Shown here one piece after another: positions 35,001 to 45,492 of a DNA stretch of 64,000 nt. The stretch covers positions 23,168,800 through 23,232,799 of the forward strand of contig NC_079518.1 of the NCBI RefSeq assembly GCF_000801105.2. Reading direction: 5' to 3'. The first letter of the stretch is position 1; every line of letters begins with the position of its first letter. The notes beneath the pieces were generated by a model. The model did not search any database. It was not told where the DNA came from and saw only the letters and a list, made by a program, of their open reading frames with translations. A program made the position numbers and the translations under genes. The stretch comes from Raphanus sativus (taxonomy: Eukaryota > Streptophyta > Magnoliopsida > Brassicales > Brassicaceae).

Positions 35001-37447
35001 AACGCTGGCCAACACCGAAGATTCCTAAGCAGTTGCACAGCTTCCTCGGTCTTGCTAATTACTATCACCGGTTCATCAGGGGGTACAGTTTCATCTCACG
35101 ACCTCTTACCTATCTGCTGCAGAAAGCGGGTTTATTTGGGGTCCCGAAGCTGATACAGCCTTCGCTACTCTCAAAGAGGCTCTCAGTTCTACTCATGTAC
35201 TTGCTCTACCGGACTTCAACAAGACCTTCATCGTGGAAACTGATGCGTGCAACACTGGTATCGGCGCTGTACTTATGCAAGAGGGTCACCCCATCTGCTA
35301 CATCAGTCGTGCACTTGGTCCTCGCCAACAAGCACTCTCAGTCTATGAGAAAGAGTTGATGGCAGTAGTCTTCGCTGTTCAAACTTGGAGTGCCTACCTA
35401 GCACATCGACCTTTCATCATCAAGACTGATCAGAAAAGCCTCAAGTATATGGTGGAGCAGAAAGCCACCACTCCCTTTCAACACATGTGGCTTTCTAAAT
35501 TGATGGGGTACAACTTCGAGGTGCAGTATAAGAAGGGTAAAGATAACGTTGCTGCTGACGCCTTATCACGACTCTCAGGTTCGCAGCTGCTACACATCTC
35601 TCTCTCCCAAGATCACCAAGCGTTATTCGACTCTTTGAAGCTGCTGTGGCACACTGATCCTCACCTATCCAAGTTGATCACAGAGCTACAAAGCAACAAA
35701 CTGTCACATCCTCAGTACACTTATGTCAACGATGAGCTAAGGAGGAAAGGAAAACTTGTCGTCGGCAACGATGTGGGAATCAAAACTCACATTTTCAAGT
35801 GGCTGCATGACTCCGCAATCGGCGGGCACTCTGGTCGCGACACCACTCTCCACAGAATCAAGTCCCTGTTCTTCTGGCCAAAAATATCTTTGGAGGTCCA
35901 GAATTACATAAGGAATTGCAGCGTTTGTCAGAAAAACAAATATGAAAACGTTGCAAAACCGGGACTGCTGCATCCTCTTCCTGTTCCACAAGGCATTTGG
36001 GAGTCGATCAGTATGGATTTCATAGAAGGACTGCCTCCTTCTGGTGGAAAACACTGCATTCTTGTCGTGATTGACCGCCTCAGTAAGAATGCTCACTTCA
36101 TTGCTTTATCTCACCCTTATACTGCAATTGAAGTTGCGCAAGCTTACCTTGATAATGTCTTCAAGCTTCATGGCCTACCAAAAGACATAGTGAGCGACAG
36201 AGATCCCACATTCCTCAGTGAAGTGTGGAAGGAGTTGTTTCGTGTACACGGAGTGGACTTGCGATACTCAACTCCTTATCACCCTCAAACTGACGGGCAG
36301 ACTGAGGTCACCAACAAGACCCTCGAAACCTACCTCCGTTGCATGACAGCTGAAGCACCAACGACTTGGAGTAAGTGGCTTGCTGTGGCAGAGTGGTGGT
36401 ACAATACAACATATCACTCCTCTATCAAGAGCACTCCCTTCGGGATTGTCTTTGGTCAACCTCCACCTCTGCATCTTCCTTATTTACCGGGTGAAAGCTC
36501 CTCAACGCTTGTTGACAGAAGTCTGCGCAAACGAGAAGAGGTCATCTCGATGCTTAAGTTCCATCTAATGAGAGCTCAGAACAGGAACAAGCAAGCCGAA
36601 GATTCTCATCGCTCAGCTAGAACCTTTGTTGTGGGTAATTACGTGTATCTCAAGCTTCAACTCTACCGACAGAATACACTCAAGAAGAGAAACGTCCCTC
36701 ACAAGCTTTCCCCCCGCTTCTACGGTCCGTTTAAGGTCATTGATACAGTCGGGTCTGCTGCTTACCGTCTTGAGCTCCCTCCTGAAGCTGCTGTACACAA
36801 TGTCTTTCACGTGAGTCAACTCAAACTCTGCCCGAACCCTTCTTCATCTCCGACTGTGCCTCAGTTTTGGTCTGATCTGGGAAATTCCAAGGAACCAGAG
36901 GTCATTCTGGAGACTAAGATGGCCAAATGACGCAACTTGGCTGTCACTAAGGTTTTGGTTCAGTGGAAAGGTGAGCCACCAGAGGATGCTACTTGGGAGT
37001 TCTACAAGGACTTCATCGCTAAGTATCCTCACTTCCATCCTTGAGGACAATGATGATCTTGAGCAAGAAGGTACTGTGACAGCATTTACCTTCTTACTCT
37101 TTATCTTTACTATCTTTTACCTCTTAGTAAGTTACCGTTACTAAAGAGATGAGTCACGGGTTGCATCCTGGTTACTGGTCGTCTGTTTGACCGTTCAGAA
37201 TCTTTTCCTATTTGTACTGCCTTTGTCATTTTGCTAATCATCAATCAAAACCGTATTATCTTATCTCCTCTCTAAACTCTCTCTCTCTCTCTTACGCATA
37301 CATCATTATTGTTGTATTGCTTTGATCATCGTACTTGAAGGTGACGTTTCTGTGCTCAGATCACCTTTTAGTCTTTGATTGTATTGCTCTTTAAATCTTC
37401 GGTAGAGTTACAGAGGAATTTATCACTCATCACCTTTTGCTGTCTCA
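32064..37447 (+). mobile_element. Ty3 chromovirus-type LTR retrotransposon, defective
   Basis: LTRs are 32064-32436 and 37075-37447 (373 bp each, TGTGACAGC...GCTGTCTCA), with four differences seen by eye. The primer-binding site TGGTATCAGAGC is at 32439-32450. The element sits in serpin exon 1. Flanking pentamers AGCTG and AGATA match at only three positions, so the target duplication has decayed or is obscured. The gag-pol order is gag, protease, reverse transcriptase, RNase H, integrase, chromodomain-like end, placing it among chromoviruses; short LTRs suggest a Reina-like lineage, not proven. Confidence 0.9.
32477..37044 (+). pseudogene. Chromovirus gag-pol polyprotein, with stops and a frameshift
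   Basis: Starts ATG at 32477. Gag domain (LGFPTFDGTDF... WHRNYIAEQF) is followed by a zinc-knuckle-like FCMFCDEAFSPGHQLKH and a protease with IDPGSTHNFLD, where the usual serine after Asp is proline. Reverse transcriptase has FFDDILVYS, RNase H has FIVETDA, and integrase has an HHCC-type zinc region plus MDFIEGL, VSDRDP and the TPYHPQTDGQTE block. A chromodomain-like VLVQWKGEPPEDATWE ends it. Breaks: TGA at 33788, TAG at 33879, a one-base frame change near 35130, and TGA at 36928. It therefore cannot express a full polyprotein. Confidence 0.92.
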
Positions 37448-37542
37448 AGATACTTTGAAACGATCAGCGCTATGTCGTTTTGGTTCTTAATGGCTTTTTC
37501 TACGTCAGTGGTTGACTTGGACGGGAAGCTAGAGGGATTCAT

Positions 37543-37894
37543 TGTGATCTAGCTATGATTCTGTGATTGAGAAAACTTCGTGGGGGTTAAACAATATTTT
37601 ATAGGTTTAGATAAATCGTCTTTAGAATTCGATTAGTAAGAGTCGGTTATATAGTGTTTTTTTTTCTGTTTTTGAAAATAGTCGGTTATGTAATGTTTTT
37701 ACCTTTTTAATCTTTTTTCCCTTTTTCTTCGATTATCCTTTTTTGTTAAATTTACTTTTTCATATATTTATCATTTAATATAATTCCTTTTGATAAAAAA
37801 GTTAAATTCAAATCTATTAAAAAAACAGATTTAAATTCATTTTAATAACTAATTTTTAGAAATTTTGGAAATTCTTCTTGCTTATGAGCCTGAA
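37543..37894. other. Serpin upstream DNA
   Basis: AT-rich sequence upstream of the minus-strand serpin ATG, presumably its old promoter. Nothing else is recognised. Confidence 0.4.
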
Positions 37895-39104
37895 GTTTTT
37901 AGTTACTTAGATTCAATCAAAAGTTGTAATCTTGATGTAACCCACCAAAGAAAAATTGCAGTTTTGGGAAGATGTCACGTTGCAGAAGCAATGTAGGAGA
38001 TGTAAGAGCTTCTCCTCAAAGGAGTTGGAGACCAAGTATTGCTAAGGAAGTCAAACACATCCTTGAAATGGTATTGGCCGGTATTTGTATACCCTTTTGA
38101 AATCTCTCTCTCTCTGTTTCAATTTCATTCTCTTGTGGGGGTTGGTTGTAGGCAAGACGTGCAACATCAAGAAGAGAAGTTCTTCACACTGATTTTGTTA
38201 CACATCCTGTTGTTAAGAAATCAGTTTCAGTCTTGGGAAAACTTGCTGATGTTGCAGGGAGGTTACCCTTAGGTCAGTTTTCACCTTTAAAGTATAATAT
38301 TTCCTCTGAGATTGTAAGCGTAACGCTGTGGAATTGTTTTTTTCTTTGTCTTAGGCTGAGCGGTGGAGGACATCCTGATGTCTTATAACCAATGACCCCG
38401 ATACAGTTCATGATTTCTTGAGCTTTTGTTCATTATCTGAGTCTGAATATGTTTTTTCAACTTCTAGTATCAGAGGGAATTTTGGGTTTCAAGCTTGTTC
38501 CCATGGCGACTTCTTTGGAGTGATTCTTCAGCTCCATTAACATTGTTTCTTTTGGCTACTTGACTTTGATGGTACTGAAGGAAGAAAAAGGAGCTCAAGT
38601 CCTGATAGTTCCTGACCTAGTTGACTTTACAGCTCTTGGCAATGTTAAACCTTTCTTGTTTGTGTATATAACCCATTAACCAAGATCTCGCTTAGCAGTA
38701 CTCTGACCTTGTGAATGAATCTTTCATAGGTTGGGAATCTTCCATACCTTTGCTTGCTCTTGAATACGAATCTCCTAGGTATGAGCATTGATTCCTTAAG
38801 AACATGTAGCTTCCTCTTGCATGTGTATGCATTGGCTTGATTCTTCTGTTTTGTTAGGACTAATACATTCAAAACCATTGAAGCCTCGTTGAGAATTGAT
38901 GCGGTACCTAGTGCTGGTTTCAAGGTTTCGCTGTTAAAGCTAGTTGATCTGATTAGGTAACTTAGCTTTATTTTCTTTTCAATCTTTCATTGCATTCTCA
39001 TATTTGCTGAGAGAAGAGATCATTCATCTCTGATGCCTCGCAGTAGTGTGAACGTTCGGGTTAACTGGACAACTGTTACCAAGAATGGAACCACGGTAAA
39101 GACT
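37895..39104 (+). pseudogene. Remnant of an S4-domain RNA-binding protein gene (YlmH-like, plastid type)
   Basis: Exonic blocks in order: RKIAVLGRCHVAEAM (about 37950), REVLHTDFVTHPVVKK with a following LGKLADVAG segment (38168-38270), and a GHPDV/NDPD-like block (about 38350-38420). Then come GILGFK and HGDFF-type sequence (38470-38520), FKTIEASLRIDAVPSAGFKV (38870-38930), and VRVNWTTVTKNGTTV (39055-39095). The last two match the S4 RNA-binding fold of plant proteins resembling At1g53120 as I recall it. GT/AG intron borders remain between blocks. Stops (near 37992) and frame breaks show it is dead, and an LTR begins directly at 39105. Confidence 0.75.
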
Positions 39105-39831
39105 TGTAACATCCCATCTCCTGGCCCAAATTTTTTTTAGAGAGAATGGGCTTTTCTACGGCCCGTTTGTGAAAAACCTAGGGTTCTCTACAGTTTCTTA
39201 TAAATAGAACTGCAGCCCCTCCTCCTTTCCCCATCACAAAACTTGCAGCGGAGCTCTGCAGAGATTTCCCCGAGACCATAAGCCCTAGCCGTCGCCTATT
39301 TCTCTCTCCCAGCCGTCGCCTCTCTCCTCCCTTCTCTTTCTCCCGTGCGTGTATCTCTCTCCTCTCCTCTCTCTCCGCGATCTCTCTTCTCTTTCTCTCT
39401 TTCCTCGCCGGCGATCGGAACTGATGGTCGTGGTGTTTGTGAGCAGACCAGGTCGGGATTTTTGGAATTCTCCAGACCCAAATCTCACACTTTTCAGATC
39501 TATCCGATCTGTGGTTGAGTGGCTGTGTACTCCTTCTATATCTGGATCTGCGACGTCAAGAAAGGCTAAGGTGAGGACCCGGTCGGGAACTTCTCTCATG
39601 TTGTATAATACCTCGTGGATTAGTCATTTGTTAATGTTGACCTAGATCTAGCTGTTGAGTTTGTTGTTCTGAAGAAAGTATGATGATTGTTGATTGTGAT
39701 GAAAAGACCTAGTAAATGATAAGTTATTAAAGGGTAAACCTGTTGCGTGTTGAGAATGAATGATATGTGCGATAAAACTGAAAATGATGTGATAAGAATG
39801 AAATTCATGTGAATTAAATGTTGTTACGATC
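39105..39831 (+). mobile_element. Truncated LTR, distant relative of the 24002-30594 element
   Basis: Starts TGTAACATCCCATCTCC after the S4 remnant and parallels the young element's LTR: GGCCCAA, an ATGGGC/GGCCCG block, CTTATAAATAGAACTGCAG as TATA region, CTGCAGAGATT and AAGCCCTAGCCGTC. It runs into the N gap, so the rest is unseen. Frames within are CT-rich LTR artefacts. Confidence 0.78.
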
Positions 39832-39931
39832 NNNNNNNNNNNNNNNNNNNNNNNNNNNNNNNNNNNNNNNNNNNNNNNNNNNNNNNNNNNNNNNNNNNNN
39901 NNNNNNNNNNNNNNNNNNNNNNNNNNNNNNN
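39832..39931. other. Scaffold gap (100 N)
   Basis: Exactly 100 N, the usual placeholder for a gap of unknown size. It hides the rest of the LTR on its left and the first part of the LTR on its right. Confidence 0.98.
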
Positions 39932-42893
39932 AGCTTGAAGCTGATGAACCTGAACTGGACCTGAGAAGAGAAGAACCAGATGAGCTAGCTAGCTTGTGGA
40001 ATGGACCAGTAACCAGATCAAGGCTGAGAGCACAAGAGGAGAGTCTCCTACACTTCATCAAAATCGTGGGAGATGGATCAGAAGGAGAGAACCAAGATAA
40101 ACCAGCCTGTTGGTTTAATTTAATTGCAATGTAATTGGGCTGGGTTTATTTGGCTTTTATTGGTTTTCATTTAATTCAAACCAAAGACAATTAGGATTAG
40201 TAAACCAATTTTAATTGGGATTAGAAGGGGATTTCGTTTTTGGCTAACCAAATTGGTTAGGTTAGACCTTGTTTTTGTTTTAAAACTCACGGCAGCAGCC
40301 AAGAGAGACACAACTTTGAATCTAATAATTTTACAGCAGCTTTGCTTGCTTTGTCTCTTGCTTTCTCTGTTCAGCTTAAGAACATTGACCTCACTTAAAG
40401 GAAGGAATTCCTTGTGAATCCATCTTAGACAATACAGGGTGATTCTGTGTCTTTGAGTAGCAAAACAGCTTCTGAGCAATCCATAGCTCTTTAGCAAAGT
40501 TCATCATCAACATCTATCATCTATCCACAAGCCTTGAGGCAGATTGAGTCTTTGATTCTCTGTTTGCAAGGATTATCAAAGCATCTACCCACCTACAAGA
40601 GATCCAGGGATAAACAGCCATTTCAGGGCTGCACCAAGTGGTATCAGAGCCTCTTGAAGGTTAGGGTTTGAATTTTTAAACAAGGAGCACGAAATCTATC
40701 AGTTAACAAGCAGTATTCTATGTCTGGATATGAAGAAGAGCTTACAATTCCATTCTTCTATGGGAAGATTGATACAGAGGCATACCTTGATTGGGAAAAG
40801 AAGATGGAGTTTTTCTTTGGACTCCAATACTACACTGAAAAGAAAAGGGTATGTCTAGCAGTCAATGGACTCTGTGGAAGTGCATTCTCATGGTGGCAGA
40901 GAGTTTCTCAGACTAGGAGATTTGAAAAAAAATCACAAATTACTTCATGGGTTGAGATGAAGACCTTGATGAAGAAGAGGTTTGTCTTGCAGTGGAAACT
41001 TCCGAAACTAAAACCAGATGCAGCAGCAAAGCTTACTACTTTAGATCAGCCTGCCTGTTGGTCTGAATTGCCATCAAAAGAGGCTGAGAGAAGATCTGTG
41101 GTTCCTGTTTTATCATTGAAACAAGAGGAGGAAAAGCTGCAAGCTTCTATATTGGCTTCACCAATAAAACAGATTGAGGAGAGTCATGAAACTGAATCAG
41201 AACCAACAACTCTTTGTCTAAAGCTAGAGGAGGAAGTACAAGTTGCAGAAGCTGAGTGTAGCCACGTGCCTGATCAAACAAAACAAGAAGAAGAAGTTTC
41301 TAGAGGGTCATCTAAAGCTCTTGAATTGGTGTTTTCTACTGTTGAGCAAGGTGATAGTTTTAAGAGTTTATCTTGTGAGTTTCTGATCATACCTATCATA
41401 TGTCTTCAGCTCAACTTAGTGGAGCATCTGGTGGTTGTTAAGGGCCTGCAACAAGTTGTTTTTGAACCAGGAGGAAGCTTGTGTGTGCTTAGAAAAAGTC
41501 ACAAAATTCTGGAACAGAAAACAGCAGCCTTCAAGCTTGATTTGCAGAGTTCATTCACTCTTAAAGAACAAGATTTGTGGTCAAATCTTTTTGAAGGGAG
41601 AGAGGATGGAGTGATCTTAACTAGCTGCAGTAAGCATAGAGGAAGAACAGGAGGCAACACATCCTCTATCAGCTTCATAACTGATCAGAACAAGCTGAGA
41701 AGGGATAAACAGGAACTGGTGGTGGTTAAAGAGAAGCCAGAACTGGAGGATGAGTATGGGGACAAAACCACACGACCACCTGACCAGAAGAAGGATAAAC
41801 TGAGAGTACATGGTCTCATGTTCATGTGCAGGACGTATGTAACATCATCCAGGAGAGAAGAATACAGCTTTAAACTCAACAAAGTGGAGGAATCATATAC
41901 CTTAGAAGCTACATGCCTTGAGAAAAGTTCCAAGATGTTGTTGAGACATGAAGAAGGATTGCAATACTTTGTGTTTGACCCTGGAGAGATTAGAGAAGTG
42001 ATCATATCTCCCAAGGCCAAATCATGCAATCTGTTGTTGAGCGATCAAGGTTCCATCATCCTACAGAGCTTGGATTTGAGGACAAATCCTTTTAAAGGAG
42101 GAGGGGATGGTGTAGCCATGACCAGAGAAATTGGAGAGCTGAGTGAGTCTGATGAGGAAGTGCTGATTGAACCTGACTTAGAAGAGGAGCTTGAAGCTGA
42201 TGAACCTGAACTGGACCTGAGAAGAGAAGAACCAGATGAGCTAGCTAGCTTGTGGAATGGACCAGTAACCAGATCAAGGCTGAGAGCACAAGAGGAGAGT
42301 CTCCTACACTTCATCAAAATCGTGGGAGATGGATCAGAAGGAGAGAACCAAGATAAACCAGCCTGTTGGGTTTAATTTAATTGCAATGTAATTGGGCTGG
42401 GTTTATTTGGCTTTTATTGGTTTTCATTTAATTCAAACCAAAGACAATTAGGATTAGTAAACCAATTTTAATTGGGATTAGAAGGGGATTTCGTTTTTGG
42501 CTAACCAAATTGGTTAGGTTAGACCTTGTTTTTGTTTTAAAACTCACGGCAGCAGCCAAGAGAGACACAACTTTGAATCTAATAATTTTACAGCAGCTTT
42601 GCTTGCTTTGTCTCTTGCTTTCTCTGTTCAGCTTAAGAACATTGACCTCACTTAAAGGAAGGAATTCCTTGTGAATCCATCTTAGACAATACAGGGTGAT
42701 TCTGTGTCTTTGAGTAGCAAAACAGCTTCTGAGCAATCCATAGCTCTTTAGCAAAGTTCATCATCAACATCTATCATCTATCCACAAGCCTTGAGGCAGA
42801 TTGAGTCTTTGATTCTCTGTTTGCAAGGATTATCAAAGCATCTACCCACCTACAAGAGATCCAGGGAGAGACAGCCATTCCAGGGTTGCACCA
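39932..42893 (+). mobile_element. Gag-only LTR retrotransposon (TR-GAG-like), 5' LTR cut by the gap
   Basis: The right LTR is taken as 42108-42893. Its last 705 bp are duplicated at 39932-40636, the visible part of the left LTR. The left LTR ends GCACCA, followed 2 nt later by primer-binding site TGGTATCAGAGC (40639-40650). The polypurine tract TTTAAAGGAGGAGGGGA (42091-42107) precedes the right LTR, as in the element ending at 9788. The internal region of about 1.47 kb encodes only a gag-like ORF, so mobility would depend on other elements. The 5' target duplication cannot be checked because of the gap. Confidence 0.8.
40720..42375 (+). CDS. Gag-like ORF of the gag-only element, running into the 3' LTR
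   Basis: A 551-residue ORF starting 83 nt after the LTR. Residues about 1-95 resemble a Ty3 gag core (YLDWEKKMEFFFGL, FSWWQRVSQTRR, SWVEMKTLMKKRFV). The long C-terminal part is Glu/Lys-rich, without zinc knuckle or protease. Residues from about 463 onward are encoded inside the 3' LTR and include the acidic SDEEVLIEPDLEEELEADEP stretch and GPVTRSRLRAQ, a tail common to such plant elements. No stop interrupts it. The function is presumably particle formation; the C-terminal part is unexplained. Confidence 0.75.
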   Translation: MSGYEEELTIPFFYGKIDTEAYLDWEKKMEFFFGLQYYTEKKRVCLAVNGLCGSAFSWWQRVSQTRRFEKKSQITSWVEMKTLMKKRFVLQWKLPKLKPDAAAKLTTLDQPACWSELPSKEAERRSVVPVLSLKQEEEKLQASILASPIKQIEESHETESEPTTLCLKLEEEVQVAEAECSHVPDQTKQEEEVSRGSSKALELVFSTVEQGDSFKSLSCEFLIIPIICLQLNLVEHLVVVKGLQQVVFEPGGSLCVLRKSHKILEQKTAAFKLDLQSSFTLKEQDLWSNLFEGREDGVILTSCSKHRGRTGGNTSSISFITDQNKLRRDKQELVVVKEKPELEDEYGDKTTRPPDQKKDKLRVHGLMFMCRTYVTSSRREEYSFKLNKVEESYTLEATCLEKSSKMLLRHEEGLQYFVFDPGEIREVIISPKAKSCNLLLSDQGSIILQSLDLRTNPFKGGGDGVAMTREIGELSESDEEVLIEPDLEEELEADEPELDLRREEPDELASLWNGPVTRSRLRAQEESLLHFIKIVGDGSEGENQDKPACWV

Positions 42894-45492
42894 GGGATGG
42901 AGGATATCTCAAGGGAATACAAACTCACATTAAGTCAAAGCTAGGCTTAAAGGAGAAGGAATCAAAGGTCATCAATCTCACATGGACTGAAGGTTTTCAA
43001 AGATCACAAGGAATGCATGATGTCTTTGCGAAAGATGATCAACGGATCTTGCAGCTGCACAGGTTGGTTCTGAAGCTAACTTTGGTTGGTTAATCCGATC
43101 AGTTGACAACAATGTGACGAAACAGAGGTGATTCTGTTTTGGGTCAGTACAAATCAGGCTCGTGGGTGCATGAGAGGAAAGGTTTTCTGGCTGGTAAAAG
43201 AAAGCCAGAGAAGTCACCAAGTCAGTGTGACAGGAATAAGTTGTACCTCCACGAAGAAGAAACTAGAGTATGGGATAAGTGTGTAAAAGCCTACACAAGG
43301 GTATGTTGGAGCAAATGGCTATTTGTGGTAACAACATGCAGAAGCTTTAGTGAGTCGTGTGAGTGACGGAGAAAACCTAAAGATAAAAAGGTGATTCAAG
43401 GTTAGACTTAGCTTGAAGATTCTGGTCAAAGGCAGAGGAAAATGCGCAGGCGGAATCGGGTTGAATAGGTTGTTACGACAGGTTGTAATCCTGAGGATAA
43501 AGGGTATAAGACAACAGTCATCAACACTTGTTCAAGAATCAGAAAGTCGCTACCACAGCTAGGAGAAGCGTGTGTGAGTTATACCTTAGAGGAATCGTCA
43601 TGGATGTCTGAGTCGGCAATTCCAGATGAATAGACTCAGAGGAGAAGTAAAGGACGCCGGTTTTGGTGTCACGACCACAGTGGTCAAGGTGGAGCTCTCG
43701 GATAAGAATTGAAGCTCAAAGGCAAAAGGAGAAATTTGCAGACTTGACCAGGTCGGAACTTCGTGCTTGAACAAGTCAGGGTTCAAGTATAGCTACAGCT
43801 TGAGAAACTCGTCATGGGTTCGAGTTTGATACGACATAAGCTGTAAGGGAGTATCTCAAGAGCATCACATGCATGTATGATGAGAGATATGTTCAAGGGC
43901 CGACATGAACATTGAACAGTTGCAGAAACTTAGTTACAGAGACATGGTACTTCTAAAGGGTTATTTGATTCAGGTGGAGCCACTGAGATTATATAAGGAT
44001 TGATGCATCAGGGGTATATATAATCTGATTCTAGGTGGAGTGAGTCACTGGTTTAGAAGATGTCTTGATTGGTTCAGCTGAAAGGTAAAAGTTTCGGGTT
44101 AGCAATTTCGTCAGCTCAAGGGAGTAAGAGCTGAAAAGAAAGGTTATCCATGATAAGAGGCTCGTGGATATGTTCAGAGTGTCACGGCCAGGAGTGTCAG
44201 GATCAGTTAACAAGTACAAGGCGCATCATCAGGAGAGTTGTAAGGGGAGTCTTACATAAGTAACTTGTAGGCGAGACAAGTGAAATCGGCATATGTATCA
44301 GGAATACACTGCAGTGAGGTTGATACAGAGGACCACGAAATCTGAGCCGAGTAGGATGCAGGATAATACGTGGTGAGGTACTTAGTTAAACTGAAGGGAA
44401 GCAAGTATCAAGAGATACTGAAGTATTGAGCAGTGAAGATGAAGATTGGTGAGATGAAGCAAAGTAAGAAACTGTTAGAAGACATCGCAGGGATTGCAGG
44501 GAATTGTCTTACAGTTTGTTCATCTCAGGAAGGGTAAGACTTGTTCTCCACAAGCAGGCTCATCTTAAGCTCAAGTCGTGGAACTGAAAGAAGTTTCATG
44601 AAGGTTTAAATGCAAAGAAAATCCGATTGCATTTAAGGGAACATAACAAGTGCAGTTCTGGAAATATGGTCGCATCACATGGAGTACTGAGGAAGTTTTC
44701 TTCAAGGAAGTCCATTGGCTAATGGCAGGTTCAATGACTAACAGGCGTGTTCAAGTCGTTGATGGTGATGCACAAGTTTCGGTGTTGGATACATCTCAGT
44801 ACAAGAAGGGTATTGAGGAAAGTAATTCACAGCTGAGGGACAAGGGGATATCAGGCATTCTAGATAAGATATCACAGGTAGCTAGTGAGGAGAGCCAAGG
44901 CGTATCATGGATTGGATGGTATGAGGCTCAGTTCATTTAACTAGCAGTGGGGTCTAAATCTGTTAGTGGGGTTCTGTTGTTGCAGAACAGGTTGATCAGA
45001 TGGTGGAGCAAAGATGTTTGTGTCGAAAGTCTTCCTAATCAGGTGGTGTTAGGCGGCGTGTCCTGCTTGTGCAGCGGTACAAAGTGATGCTCAAGTGCAG
45101 TCTGTTCAAGAACATCAAGGGTAAGTCAAAGACTGTTTCAGAGATATGGAGCATGAGTGACTTCAAGGGTTTGCAGTTGATTCAAGGAGGACTATGTGGT
45201 AGCAATGTTTGTTAACAACATAAAGGGTGAACCAAGGTTGTGTCGAAAGTCTGTCCAGCAGTGATAGTTGGATGGCGGGTCCTGTTCAGAGCAACAGCGG
45301 TACAAAACGTGTTCAAGGCTGGAGTGTTTTAAACAAGTAGAGAATCTGAGGTTGTTTCAGGTTTGAAGCATATATGGTTCGAAGGTAGCTGCACAGAATT
45401 CTGGCAATTTTGGTTCAAGGCTCAGTCCACATGAGTGGAATCGAAAGGCCAAGGAGAAAATCAATTTGCAGAAAGATGTTCAGGTTTCTTAG
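42894..45492. other. Unclassified non-coding, repeat-like block
   Basis: Between the gag-only element and the Athila reverse-transcriptase breakpoint. No domain-bearing ORF is present; the 96-codon frame at 44650-44940 has no recognised feature. A short sequence of the form GTGTCGAAAGTCT, then GCG-GTGTCCTG or GCGGGTCCTG, then CAGCGGTACAAA occurs at about 45019-45082 and 45240-45305. Purine-rich, broken composition resembles non-coding internal DNA of large plant LTR elements, but no LTR or primer-binding site marks it. Confidence 0.45.

Larger units (their letters stand above)
30944..37542 (-). pseudogene. Serpin gene broken by a chromovirus insertion and internal deletion
   Basis: Start ATG at 37542-37540 begins MNPSSFPSKSTTDVEKAIKN, typical of a plant serpin N-terminus, and continues to 37448 where the retrotransposon lies. 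Exon 1 resumes at 32063-31919 (FSPASINSA then a frame break, later FKDLFENVLKAVFNRVDFRSK in pieces); a central part of exon 1 is missing. An intron follows, and exon 2 is 31787-30944. Exon 2 retains NKWAEDHTNGLI, the FSMYFYLPD strand, a reactive-centre loop region (EEGAEAAAATFAAP) and FVADHPFVFL near the C-terminus. It also holds a repeated insertion (31365-31520). The intact family member is an about 390-residue protease inhibitor. This copy cannot make one. Confidence 0.88.

Noticed and set aside
39932..42893. Tandem duplication of an element interior around the gap
   Set aside because: Placing the right LTR start at the polypurine tract (42108) explains the repeat as ordinary LTRs, the left one cut by the gap.
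44650..44940. 96-residue ORF in the orphan block
   Set aside because: No recognisable feature and no context for translation.
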